Assembly (NCBI GenBank): GCA_017429985.1
Contig: JAFRNW010000037.1
Coordinates: forward strand, 1-34,263
Reading direction: 5' to 3'
Origin: Clostridia bacterium
Lineage (GTDB): Bacteria; Bacillota; Clostridia; Christensenellales; CAG-138
Length of the DNA: 34,263 nt
The notes below the pieces were generated by a model. The model searched no databases, was not told the DNA's origin, and was given only the letters and a program-made list of their open reading frames with translations. Every line of letters begins with the position of its first letter. Position 1 is the stretch's first letter. Below, piece by piece: positions 25,331 to 31,737 of the stretch. Both the position numbers and the translations under genes were made by a program.

Positions 25331-25359
25331 ATTATCGCACAGGGACCGCCGTTTGTCAC
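25331..25359 (-). promoter_or_regulatory. Promoter of the Mbeg1-like hydrolase gene
   Basis: On the minus strand GTGACA (25354-25359), exact 17-nt spacer and GATAAT (25331-25336), 28 nt before the start codon; each hexamer is one base off consensus. Confidence 0.75.
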
Positions 25360-25397
25360 AGGATCAAACGATCCCTTCCTTATCACGATGGAGTGAA

Positions 25398-25463
25398 CCT
25401 CACTTTTCAAAGTAAATGCAAGTCAGAGCAGAGAGAGGCTTGCATTTGCTTTGAAAATTGAGG
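25398..25463. repeat. 25-bp near-perfect inverted repeat (large hairpin)
   Basis: Arms 25398-25422 and 25439-25463 pair over 25 positions with one mismatch (25403/25458) and one G-T wobble (25413/25448), around a 16-nt loop. It is AT-rich and lies in the 292-nt divergent gap between the hydrolase and lipoprotein genes. No U-run follows on either side, so it is not a standard terminator. Confidence 0.8.
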
Positions 25464-25500
25464 CTGCTTTCGGCATCAGGTCCGTTCCGTATTTTTCCTC

Positions 25501-25530
25501 TTTCCACCCGCCATGCCGATATATTATAAT
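25501..25530 (+). promoter_or_regulatory. Promoter of the PTPE-linker lipoprotein gene
   Basis: A perfect TATAAT (25525-25530) with a poor -35 (TTTCCA, 25501-25506, 18-nt spacing), 65 nt before the start codon. Confidence 0.55.
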
Positions 25531-25595
25531 GGTATATAACCTTCCTGCGTTCTGCGGGACAAGGGGCATTTTCCAATCTCAAGGGGGGTACGAAC

Positions 25596-26621
25596 ATGAA
25601 AAAAGTCTTAGCGGTTGTTCTCTGCCTGCTGATGCTCGTTTCGGCAACGGCATGCTCCGGCAAAAAAGAAAAAGAAGAAACTCCGGCCGATTCGAATCTC
25701 GGCCTTTACACGCTGACCACCGCGGAGATGAGCGGTCTCAGCATTCCCGTGGAATCCGTCTATGAGGGCGGCTTTACCGTTGACCTGAAGGATAAGGGCA
25801 AGGCGAGCCTCACCGTCGACAACCAGACCGCCAGCGGAACATGGACGCTGGACGGCAAGAAATTTGCCGTCAAGGGCGGCGGTCTCGAACTGGAGGGCAC
25901 GCTGGAAGACGGCGTCATGACGATCGACAACGCCATGGACTCCGGCATCACGCTGACGCTGTATCTGGACGGATACGCGCCGCTTGCCGCGCCTTCCGTA
26001 CCGGCTGCGCCCGCTGCCGCGGAACCGGAAGCATCCAAGCCGGAAGTTGCCGAGGAGCCCGCTGCGACCGCGGAGCCCACGCCGGAACCGACTCCGGAGC
26101 CCACGCCGGAACCGACCCCCGAGCCTGAACCGGAACTGTTCCCGAAGACGACCATCATCTTCCCGGACGGCACGAAGATCGACGCCTATGTGGTCGAGTT
26201 GTTCAACTTTACGAACGACTGGTCCAAAATCGGCGGATGGGGCAGCAGGATCAGCCTCGGTTCCGTCAAGAACAATCCGTTTGAACTGAAGGGCACGCTC
26301 CGGAACGTCTACGGCTTCTCCTTCGACTACGGCGTCCTCGTCAAAAAGGGCAATCCGCTCACCGAGGGATTCAAGGGGGGGTTCCGCAAGGCCGGCAAAT
26401 GGGAGTTCGGCGATTACGAAGAGCTGATCCGGCTGGAAGATGCTGCCGCGCAGGAATTTCACATCTTCTCCAAGGACCCCGCTCTGATCGACGCGTTCAC
26501 CGTCACGACCGCCAAGGTGCTGAACAAGAACGCCTCCTATCAGTCCTGGATCAACAACCTGAAGGTCTACTTCGCCACCGAGGAAGCGGCGCAGCTCTAC
26601 GTTGACTCGATCCTGCAGTAA
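25596..26621 (+). CDS. Lipoprotein with PTPE-repeat linker, function unknown
   Basis: A 341-aa surface protein. The signal sequence ends in a lipobox (SATAC, lipidated C20). An N-terminal beta-rich domain (about 35-128) has the pattern of small secreted domains that repeat GTWTLDGKK-like strands. An Ala/Pro/Glu linker with four PTPE units follows (about 131-182), then a C-terminal domain (about 183-341) that I do not recognise. The start at 25596 has an AAGGGGGG 7-14 nt upstream. Two exposed domains on a stiff proline linker are consistent with wall-spanning display, but no function can be assigned. It is monocistronic, ended by a strong terminator. Confidence 0.9.
   Translation: MKKVLAVVLCLLMLVSATACSGKKEKEETPADSNLGLYTLTTAEMSGLSIPVESVYEGGFTVDLKDKGKASLTVDNQTASGTWTLDGKKFAVKGGGLELEGTLEDGVMTIDNAMDSGITLTLYLDGYAPLAAPSVPAAPAAAEPEASKPEVAEEPAATAEPTPEPTPEPTPEPTPEPEPELFPKTTIIFPDGTKIDAYVVELFNFTNDWSKIGGWGSRISLGSVKNNPFELKGTLRNVYGFSFDYGVLVKKGNPLTEGFKGGFRKAGKWEFGDYEELIRLEDAAAQEFHIFSKDPALIDAFTVTTAKVLNKNASYQSWINNLKVYFATEEAAQLYVDSILQ
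26076..26123 (+). repeat. Tandem 12-bp repeat encoding four PTPE units
   Basis: Four in-frame units encode Pro-Thr-Pro-Glu within the lipoprotein linker. Third-codon positions differ between units, so it is selected at the protein level rather than recently expanded. Confidence 0.8.
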
Positions 26622-26636
26622 CCCTAAGCTATGCCA

Positions 26637-26664
26637 AAGGCCTCCGTCATCAGGAGGCCTTTTT
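26637..26664. terminator. Terminator between lipoprotein and folA genes
   Basis: A 9-bp perfect stem (26637-26645 with 26653-26661), a 7-nt loop and TTTTT on the plus strand. The minus side has only TTT, but it can also end the converging thyA-folA transcript. Confidence 0.9.
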
Positions 26665-26690
26665 CATTGCTTTCAATTTGGAAAACCGCG

Positions 26691-27233
26691 TCAGCGGATC
26701 CTGGTGTAGGTGCAGAACCGAAACCGGATCCCATTCTGTTCCTGTTCCTCCCCGGTCTCCGTCCTTGCCCACTCCCCCGTCTTCAGGAGGTCCGGGTAGA
26801 ACGTGTCCGCGTCGGGATCATCGATGTCGTTGTGCGTGACGTAGCATGTGTCACAGTAGGGCAGCAGCAGCCGGTAGATCGTCGCTCCGCCGATCACGTA
26901 AACGTCGTCCGGGACGTACTCCTCGATCTTCAGGAGCGCTTCCGGAACGGAATGCACATAGATCAGCTCCGTGGAACGGCCCGCCTCCTTCTCCGCCTGC
27001 GCGGCTCTCAGAGACTCCGGCCGGATCTTCGCGGGGTCGTCGATGAGCACGATATTGACCCGCCCCTGCAGGGGTGCCATGCCCGGGAAGCTCTCAAGCG
27101 TCGTGCTTCCCATGACGCAGACTTTCCCGCTCGTCTTCCTCCGGAAGAACTTCATGTCTTCCGGGATCAGCGCAAGCAGCTGCCCTTTCTTCCCGATGGC
27201 CCAGTTTTTGCTTACATTCACGATCTGCTTCAT
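26691..27233 (-). CDS. folA: Dihydrofolate reductase
   Basis: A 180-aa enzyme reducing dihydrofolate to tetrahydrofolate with NADPH. Visible landmarks are NWAIGKKGQLLALIPEDMKFF (split over 10-30, with the acidic substrate-binding residue in IPEDM), VCVMGSTTLESFP (38-50) and VYVIGGATIYR, the NADPH-pyrophosphate site. The length is slightly above the usual 160-170. The start at 27233 has GGAGGG upstream. It follows thyA by 12 nt, the classical arrangement in which the reductase regenerates the folate oxidised by thymidylate synthase. Confidence 0.95.
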   Translation of the reverse strand: MKQIVNVSKNWAIGKKGQLLALIPEDMKFFRRKTSGKVCVMGSTTLESFPGMAPLQGRVNIVLIDDPAKIRPESLRAAQAEKEAGRSTELIYVHSVPEALLKIEEYVPDDVYVIGGATIYRLLLPYCDTCYVTHNDIDDPDADTFYPDLLKTGEWARTETGEEQEQNGIRFRFCTYTRIR

Positions 27234-27245
27234 GCAGTCCCTCCG

Positions 27246-28094
27246 TCAGATCGCGATCGGTATGTCGCGGATCTGCTCCCCGTGCTGATAGTCCTCGATC
27301 TTCACGTCGTCGGGCGTGAAGTCGTAAAAGTTTTTGACATCCGGATTCAGCGTGAACTTCGGTGCCGGATACGGCGTCCGTTTGATCAGTTCTTCGATGA
27401 TCGGAATATGCCGGTCATAGATATGCGCGTCCGCTATGACATGCACGAACTCGCCGACTTCCATATCGCAGACCTGGGCGAACATATGGACCAGCACGCT
27501 GTACTGTACCACATTCCAGTTGTTCGCCGCAAGTACATCCTGGGAACGCTGATTGAGGATTGCGTTCAGCACGAGTTTTCCCGTCTCCTTGTTCTTCGTG
27601 CAGTTGAACGTCATGCTGTACGCGCACGGATACAGGTTCATTTCGTGCAGGTCCTGGAAGTTGTAGATGTTGGTCATGATCCGCCTGCTGTAGGGATTGT
27701 TCTTCAGATCGTAGATGACGCGGTCGACCATGTCGAACATCCCTTCCTTATACTCATGCTTCACCTGCATCTGATAGCCGTATGCCTTGCCGATGGAGCC
27801 GTCGGGATCCGCCCATTCGTCCCAGATATGGGATTTCAGGTCGTGGATGTTGTTGGATTTGCGCTGCCAGATCCAGAGAAGCTCGTCCGTCGCGGATTTG
27901 ATCGCCGTTCTCCTGAGCGTCAGAAGCGGGAACTCCTTCCTGAGGTCGTAGCGGTTCACCACGCCGAATTTCTTCACCGTATAGGCGGGCGTTCCGTCCG
28001 GCCAGTGCGGGCGCACCTTTTCCCCGGTCGTATCCGTTCCGTTATCGATGATGTCCCTGCACATTCTGATAAATACATCGTCTGCGTATGCCAT
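27246..28094 (-). CDS. thyA: Thymidylate synthase (ThyA type)
   Basis: A 282-aa enzyme methylating dUMP to dTMP with methylene-tetrahydrofolate. The nucleophile is C157 in YPCAYSMTF, the phosphate-binding NQRSQDVLAANNWNVVQY (181-198) is clear, and R137-R138 in PYSRRIM and HIYDRHI (224-230) are further conserved parts. Oddly, the His that normally follows the nucleophilic Cys (PCH) is Ala158, and GDxHIY reads ADAHIY. These look like subfamily features rather than damage, since the frame and the rest are intact. The start at 28094 has GGAGG 8 nt upstream. First gene of a thyA-folA operon. Confidence 0.95.
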   Translation of the reverse strand: MAYADDVFIRMCRDIIDNGTDTTGEKVRPHWPDGTPAYTVKKFGVVNRYDLRKEFPLLTLRRTAIKSATDELLWIWQRKSNNIHDLKSHIWDEWADPDGSIGKAYGYQMQVKHEYKEGMFDMVDRVIYDLKNNPYSRRIMTNIYNFQDLHEMNLYPCAYSMTFNCTKNKETGKLVLNAILNQRSQDVLAANNWNVVQYSVLVHMFAQVCDMEVGEFVHVIADAHIYDRHIPIIEELIKRTPYPAPKFTLNPDVKNFYDFTPDDVKIEDYQHGEQIRDIPIAI

Positions 28095-28115
28095 AGCTGC
28101 CTCCGAAAAGCACTT

Positions 28116-28143
28116 TTTATCAGTATATCAAAGCGCCCGTCAA
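28116..28143 (-). promoter_or_regulatory. Candidate promoter of thyA-folA
   Basis: On the minus strand TTGACG (28138-28143) and GATAAA (28116-28121) with a 16-nt spacer, just upstream of the thyA ribosome binding site. Confidence 0.45.
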
Positions 28144-28150
28144 ACAGCAA

Positions 28151-28174
28151 ATGCCGCCCGGAACCGGACGGCAT
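28151..28174 (-). terminator. Hairpin between the small gene and thyA
   Basis: An 11-bp stem with one mismatch (28151-28161 with 28164-28174). On the minus strand it is followed by TTTGCTGTTT. A weak terminator for the upstream small gene is plausible; the thyA promoter begins right after it. Confidence 0.5.
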
Positions 28175-28240
28175 CTGCCAGGAGAAAAATATGAAAAAAT
28201 AAGTTCTTGCATCGGGGAGCGATCCCTCCCGGGCGGCTTG

Positions 28241-28408
28241 TCAAACAGCTTTGTCTCCGCTCTTCTGCAGGACCTCGAACTCGCCTTTTTGCCACATGGC
28301 GGCTATGAGTGCGTCAATCGCTTCCCATGTCTTTTCGATGACGTGATCGTATGGATCCTGCTTCCCGTTTTTCTTCGGGACCTTCTTCGGAGTGTCGGTC
28401 TGTTTCAC
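28241..28408 (-). CDS. Very small hypothetical protein (about 55 aa)
   Basis: A short open frame encoding a charged protein: a Lys/Pro-rich start (KQTDTPKKVPKKNGKQ), a DPYDHVIEKTWEAIDALIAA helix and a C-terminal WQKGEFEVLQKSGDK. The codon use, with GC-rich third positions, is like that of neighbouring genes. An ATG at 28414 lies directly against the GGAGGG, which is too close, so I place the start at GTG 28408, 7 nt from the SD. No family is recognised. It stands alone on the minus strand between thyA and the SLOG-domain gene, from which it diverges. Confidence 0.55.
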   Translation of the reverse strand: MKQTDTPKKVPKKNGKQDPYDHVIEKTWEAIDALIAAMWQKGEFEVLQKSGDKAV

Positions 28409-28520
28409 GAACATCCCTCCTCTCTGACGATATCAGCATACTATAGAATCATGGCTAATTTATGGCGGATAACTGAATAATCTGTAACGCTTTTCGCAGA
28501 ATCGCCCCTTCGGATGCCTG

Positions 28521-28550
28521 TTGGCAAACACCTGTCCGGGACCGTATAAT
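28521..28550 (+). promoter_or_regulatory. Promoter of the SLOG-membrane protein gene
   Basis: TTGGCA (28521-28526, one base off consensus), an 18-nt spacer and perfect TATAAT (28545-28550). GGCAAACA at 28523-28530, overlapping the -35, is mirrored by TGTTTGCC at 28571-28578, with another TGTTTGC at 28579-28585, so operator sites may flank the start of transcription. Confidence 0.7.
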
Positions 28551-28619
28551 AAAAACAGGAAGGCAGGCGCTGTTTGCCTGTTTGCTGACCGATCAAAAAA
28601 GGCAAAGGAAACGGTTCCC

Positions 28620-30221
28620 ATGTATTCAGAGAACACCATCCCGCTCGTGGTAGGCGTGACCGGACACCGCGCGCTGCGGCCAAAAGACCGCGCGGTTCTT
28701 TCCGCCGCGGTCAAAGCGGAACTGCAGGACCTGATCAGGCGGTACCCGCACACGCAGGTCATACTGATGACCAGCCTTGCCGAAGGGGCGGATCTCCTCT
28801 GCGCCGAAGAAGCGGCAGCGCTCGGCATTCCGCTGATCGTCGCCCTGCCCATGGAGCTTTCCGTTTTTGAACAGGACTTCTCATCCGACGGCCGAAATGC
28901 GCTCCGCCGGCTCTGCAGCGTTGCGGAACAGGTCTTTACGGTCCCCTCAGCGGAACCGGTCTCCTCCTCCATGCCTTATCGCAATTTCTGCTTCCGGCAG
29001 GCGGGCATCTACATATCGTCCCACTGCCACGTCCTTCTCGCGCTCTGGGACGGAAAGGAAGGAACCTCGGGCTGCGGCACCGCGGAAGCTGTCTCCTTCG
29101 CGCTTTCCGGCGACTTCAGCCCGGATACCGGCCTCCCTCCGCGGTCCGCTGCGAACGCGCTTGTCATCCATATCCTGACGCCCCGGGACGAAGAATCTGC
29201 GGAACCCGCGGGAACCGTCCGCCTTCTCGGGGACGAGCCGGCGGTTCGGAAGATTCTCAGCGATACCGATTCCTTCAACGCGCTCGCCGAATCCGCTGTC
29301 ATCTCGGAGCGGCACCTCCTGCCGGACGATGAGCCGGACGAGCCCTGCATGCGCAGGATGGAGCAGGTTTATCTGGCGGCAAGCCAGATCAGCGCAGACG
29401 CGGCGAAGCAGTACCGTCGCACGCTCGCGCTGCTCGCCGTCGTAGGGTCCGCGCTCACGATGGCGTTCCTTCTCTACGACGAGGCGCAGCTCGTATGGAT
29501 GATCCTGATCTGCGGCGCGATGCTGTTTGCGGGCTGGCTCTGCCACCGCTATGCGGTCCGGTCCTCCTGCCAGCAGTTGTATCTCGAATGCCGGGCACTG
29601 GCTGAAAGCCTCCGCGTGCAGTTGTTCCTGCGGTATGCCGGAAGCCGGCGCAATGTGCCGGATCTGCTTTCGTGGTCGCAGCGGGAGGAGACCGCCTGGG
29701 TCCTTGCCGCGCTTGCCGCCCTTCACATCGGGCCCGTTCCGAATGCGGAGCATCCGATCCGGGAATGCTGGGTGGAGGATCAGAAGAAGTACCACCTCCG
29801 GACGGAAAAAAGGGACGCAGGGAAACTTGCAGTCAGCAGCCGCACCGTCCGCACCGCGCTTCTGATCAGTATCACGATGTATGTTCTCGCCGTGCTGTTC
29901 GAACTGATCTCCGGCGGAGCGCTTCTCCCGGCGCGCATTCCCGTCGCGGACGCCGAGAAGTGGCGCACGGTCCTGAAGATCGTTCTGGGAAGCATCTCCG
30001 CCATCACGCTGTTCGTCGCCAATTACTTCGGAAAGCAGTCGCTCGACCGCAGCTTCTCCGACCATACCAAAATGGCGCGTTTCTACGCGGTCATGTCCGA
30101 GCGGCTTGCCCGCTGCGGGCAGACGGACGCGCTTCTCACCGTTCTTGCCCGGGAGGAACTGATTGAGAACGGCAACTGGGTCTCCTATCAACGGGACAAT
30201 ACGCCGGATATCAGCGTCTAG
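28620..30221 (+). CDS. SLOG-domain protein fused to four membrane helices (SLATT-like); putative conflict-system effector
   Basis: A 533-aa protein. Residues about 8-190 form a SLOG (DprA/LOG-like Rossmann) domain: VGVTGHRALRP (11-21), MTSLAEGADLLCAEEA (50-65), LPMELSVFEQDF (76-87) and LLALWDG...GCGTAEAV (139-157). SLOG domains bind or process nucleotide ligands. Two hydrophobic hairpins follow, about 268-310 and 411-471. The helix YLECRALAESLRVQLFLRYAG (321-341) between them and DHTKMARFYAVMSERLA (481-497) after them resemble the cytosolic parts of SLATT-type two-helix effectors. A nucleotide-sensing membrane pore is the hypothesis. The start at 28620 has AAAGGAAA upstream; an earlier in-frame ATG overlaps the promoter. 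No nucleotide cyclase gene is adjacent. Confidence 0.8.
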   Translation: MYSENTIPLVVGVTGHRALRPKDRAVLSAAVKAELQDLIRRYPHTQVILMTSLAEGADLLCAEEAAALGIPLIVALPMELSVFEQDFSSDGRNALRRLCSVAEQVFTVPSAEPVSSSMPYRNFCFRQAGIYISSHCHVLLALWDGKEGTSGCGTAEAVSFALSGDFSPDTGLPPRSAANALVIHILTPRDEESAEPAGTVRLLGDEPAVRKILSDTDSFNALAESAVISERHLLPDDEPDEPCMRRMEQVYLAASQISADAAKQYRRTLALLAVVGSALTMAFLLYDEAQLVWMILICGAMLFAGWLCHRYAVRSSCQQLYLECRALAESLRVQLFLRYAGSRRNVPDLLSWSQREETAWVLAALAALHIGPVPNAEHPIRECWVEDQKKYHLRTEKRDAGKLAVSSRTVRTALLISITMYVLAVLFELISGGALLPARIPVADAEKWRTVLKIVLGSISAITLFVANYFGKQSLDRSFSDHTKMARFYAVMSERLARCGQTDALLTVLAREELIENGNWVSYQRDNTPDISV

Positions 30222-30310
30222 CCTCATCTGCTTTCCGGAATCAGTTCGTCCCGACTGACTGTTTCCATGGTGAATATCGGCTGATATCGCGCTGTTTCAA
30301 ATGCTCTCGG

Positions 30311-30472
30311 TCATCGAGGCCTTTTAGGTTCGACCATTTCCAAGATTGGATCCTCATCCGAGAACTGCGGGTTTTGTTGTTGGCAACATCTTCTCATTTC
30401 ACAATTATTTCCAGTTATTGTCACAACGGTTGTTTGCTGTTCTATCTTGATTCTTTTCTTTTCTTTGCGCAT
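30311..30472 (-). CDS. Possible 53-aa protein divergent from the AbrB-PIN module
   Basis: A short open frame MRKEKKRIKIEQQ...EDPILEMVEPKRPR, basic at the start and acidic towards the end. It lies in the 302-nt gap (30222-30523) that otherwise holds only the toxin-antitoxin control region. Its ATG overlaps the -10 of the opposing promoter and I see no good ribosome binding site, so it may be chance or the decayed tail of an older gene. Confidence 0.25.
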   Translation of the reverse strand: MRKEKKRIKIEQQTTVVTITGNNCEMRRCCQQQNPQFSDEDPILEMVEPKRPR

Positions 30473-30475
30473 AAT
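30447..30475 (+). promoter_or_regulatory. Promoter of the AbrB-PIN operon
   Basis: TTGATT (30447-30452), exact 17-nt spacer and CATAAT (30470-30475), about 50 nt before the antitoxin start. Confidence 0.65.
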
Positions 30476-30476
30476 A

Positions 30477-30497
30477 AAAGTAGGAAATCCCTACTTT
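30477..30497. promoter_or_regulatory. Operator palindrome of the AbrB-PIN operon
   Basis: AAAGTAGG (30477-30484) and its exact inverse CCTACTTT (30490-30497) around 5 nt, starting one base after the -10. The position over the transcription start is that of an autorepression site for the antitoxin or antitoxin-toxin complex. Confidence 0.75.
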
Positions 30498-30523
30498 CCA
30501 ATTCTACCGGAGGTGTTTTGTAT

Positions 30524-30799
30524 ATGGCAGAAGCGATGTTAGTTAACGATGCGCGGGTCATGTCCAAGGGACAGGTGACCATTCCGAAAAACGTCCGCGC
30601 AGCCCTGGGCGTAAAGACTGGGGACCGGGTGACGTTCATTGTGGACGGTACCAGTGTAAAGGTGGTCAATTCCGCAGTATATGCTATGATGCGATTTCAG
30701 GAACAAATGATGGGCGAAGGAAAAAGAGTCGGCATGCTGACCGAAGAAGATGTGGCTGCATGGATCACCGAATCCCGTCGTGAGGAAACAGACGAATGA
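30524..30799 (+). CDS. AbrB/SpoVT-family antitoxin
   Basis: A 91-aa protein. Residues about 10-50 form a swapped-hairpin AbrB/MazE DNA-binding domain (ARVMSKGQVTIPKNVRAALG, 10-29, then GDRVTFIVDG). The C-terminal part (about 55-91), with helix and LTEEDVAAWITESRRE, would wrap the toxin. The start at 30524 is set by GGAGG 10 nt upstream; the longer open frame upstream crosses the promoter. It overlaps the PIN toxin gene by 4 nt (ATGA), so the pair is translationally coupled. It likely represses its own promoter through the palindrome at 30477-30497. Confidence 0.92.
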   Translation: MAEAMLVNDARVMSKGQVTIPKNVRAALGVKTGDRVTFIVDGTSVKVVNSAVYAMMRFQEQMMGEGKRVGMLTEEDVAAWITESRREETDE

Positions 30800-31197
30800 G
30801 GATCATGCTGGACACCAATATCCTTATATCCGCAGCTCTGTTTCCCAACGGCAGGACAGCTGAGGCGTTTTTCAAAGCCATGCTCCCACCTTACGAACCC
30901 ATAGTCTGCGACTACATCGTGGACGAGCTCAGACGGAAGTTTCAAGAGAAATTTCCGGACAGGATGACGGAGCTGGAAGCATTCCTGTTCCATGCCCTCT
31001 CACATATCCAAGTGGTTCCTGTACCTGAGATCGAAGTCGCAGAAGAGGGCAGCCTCCGTGATCCCAAGGACAGGCCAATTCTGCGTGCGGCATTGGACGT
31101 CCACGCCGACCTGTTTCTGACAGGCGACAAGGACTTTCTGGAATCCGCTATCACCGATCCGCGAATCATCTCTGTAGCAGACTTTCTGGAGCGGTAG
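30796..31197 (+). CDS. PIN-domain toxin (VapC-like RNase)
   Basis: A 133-aa PIN domain, the Mg2+-dependent RNase fold of VapC-type toxins. The acidic active-site residues can be placed at D6 (MLDTN), E44 (YIVDELRRKF), D92 (RDPKDRPIL) and D111/D113 (TGDKDFL). The DxKDxxIL and LVTGD-like segments match the subfamily annotated as putative TA toxin component, PIN family. The active site looks complete, so the toxin should be functional. It overlaps the antitoxin gene and ends at a strong terminator. Typical targets are tRNA or rRNA; the target here is unknown. Confidence 0.93.
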   Translation: MRIMLDTNILISAALFPNGRTAEAFFKAMLPPYEPIVCDYIVDELRRKFQEKFPDRMTELEAFLFHALSHIQVVPVPEIEVAEEGSLRDPKDRPILRAALDVHADLFLTGDKDFLESAITDPRIISVADFLER

Positions 31198-31200
31198 AAC

Positions 31201-31231
31201 AAAAAAGTTGCCTCGCGTGAAGCAACTTTTT
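31201..31231. terminator. Bidirectional terminator between the PIN toxin and DUF5684 genes
   Basis: A 9-bp perfect stem (31203-31211 with 31222-31230) with A/T-rich flanks gives a U-run on both strands, between converging genes. Confidence 0.85.
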
Positions 31232-31309
31232 CTGTCTTTCTTCGTTTGCCGCCCGTCTCGGGCAGTTCATCTCCTGCCGCGGTTCAACGGGTTCAAAGTA
31301 CTCTCAGGC

Positions 31310-31702
31310 TTACGCCTTCTGCGGAACGCCCAGATACTGCGCGTCGCCGAAGCCAAGGATCAGCATAAAGATCGGCCCCAGGAAAATGAGACCCACCGCA
31401 AAGCCGCCGGATTTGCCGAACGCTTTTGCAAGCTTGACCATCGTGATGATGCTGATGACGATGTTGGCGATCGGGATCAGCAGGAGCAGGAATTTCCAGC
31501 CGTTGCCCCAGGTGATCTTGAACAGGATATAGGCATTGTAGAAGGGGATCACGGCAGCCCAGCCGGGTTCGCCGGCCTTCTCGAAGATCTTCCACATGGC
31601 GATGATGCCGATCACGCCACTGACAAGGCTGATACCGCTGGAAAGCGGGCTGGAAGAGGCGTACTGCTCACTGAATTCTTGTACGGATTGTTCGAACAAC
31701 AT
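31310..31702 (-). CDS. DUF5684 membrane protein
   Basis: A 130-aa protein with three to four hydrophobic segments (about 22-40, 67-90, 101-120). WKIFEKAGEPGWAAVIPFYN (36-56) and the tail FLGPIFMLILGFGDAQYLG are the hallmarks of DUF5684, a short membrane family often found beside signal peptidases or secreted proteins; its function is unknown. The start at 31702 has GGGAGGA upstream. It is 35 nt after pncB, and I see no promoter of its own, so it is probably the last gene of the NAD operon transcript. Confidence 0.88.
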   Translation of the reverse strand: MLFEQSVQEFSEQYASSSPLSSGISLVSGVIGIIAMWKIFEKAGEPGWAAVIPFYNAYILFKITWGNGWKFLLLLIPIANIVISIITMVKLAKAFGKSGGFAVGLIFLGPIFMLILGFGDAQYLGVPQKA

Positions 31703-31737
31703 TGTTTTTATCCTCCCATTTCATTAATTAGATACGG

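Noticed and set aside
26076..26123. Short tandem repeat considered as a possible CRISPR or minisatellite
   Set aside because: Units are 12 bp, in frame, without spacers, and encode a proline linker.
28186..28204. Ribosome-site-like GGAG followed by ATGAAAAAATAA
   Set aside because: The frame is three codons long; no leader-peptide or attenuator context is evident on the plus strand.
30241..30258. Weak TCAGT/ACTGA hairpin after the SLOG-membrane gene
   Set aside because: Only five base pairs and no convincing U-run; not enough to call a terminator.
30320..30345. GGTTCGA sequence resembling a tRNA T-loop
   Set aside because: No T-stem, acceptor or anticodon arms can be formed around it on either strand.
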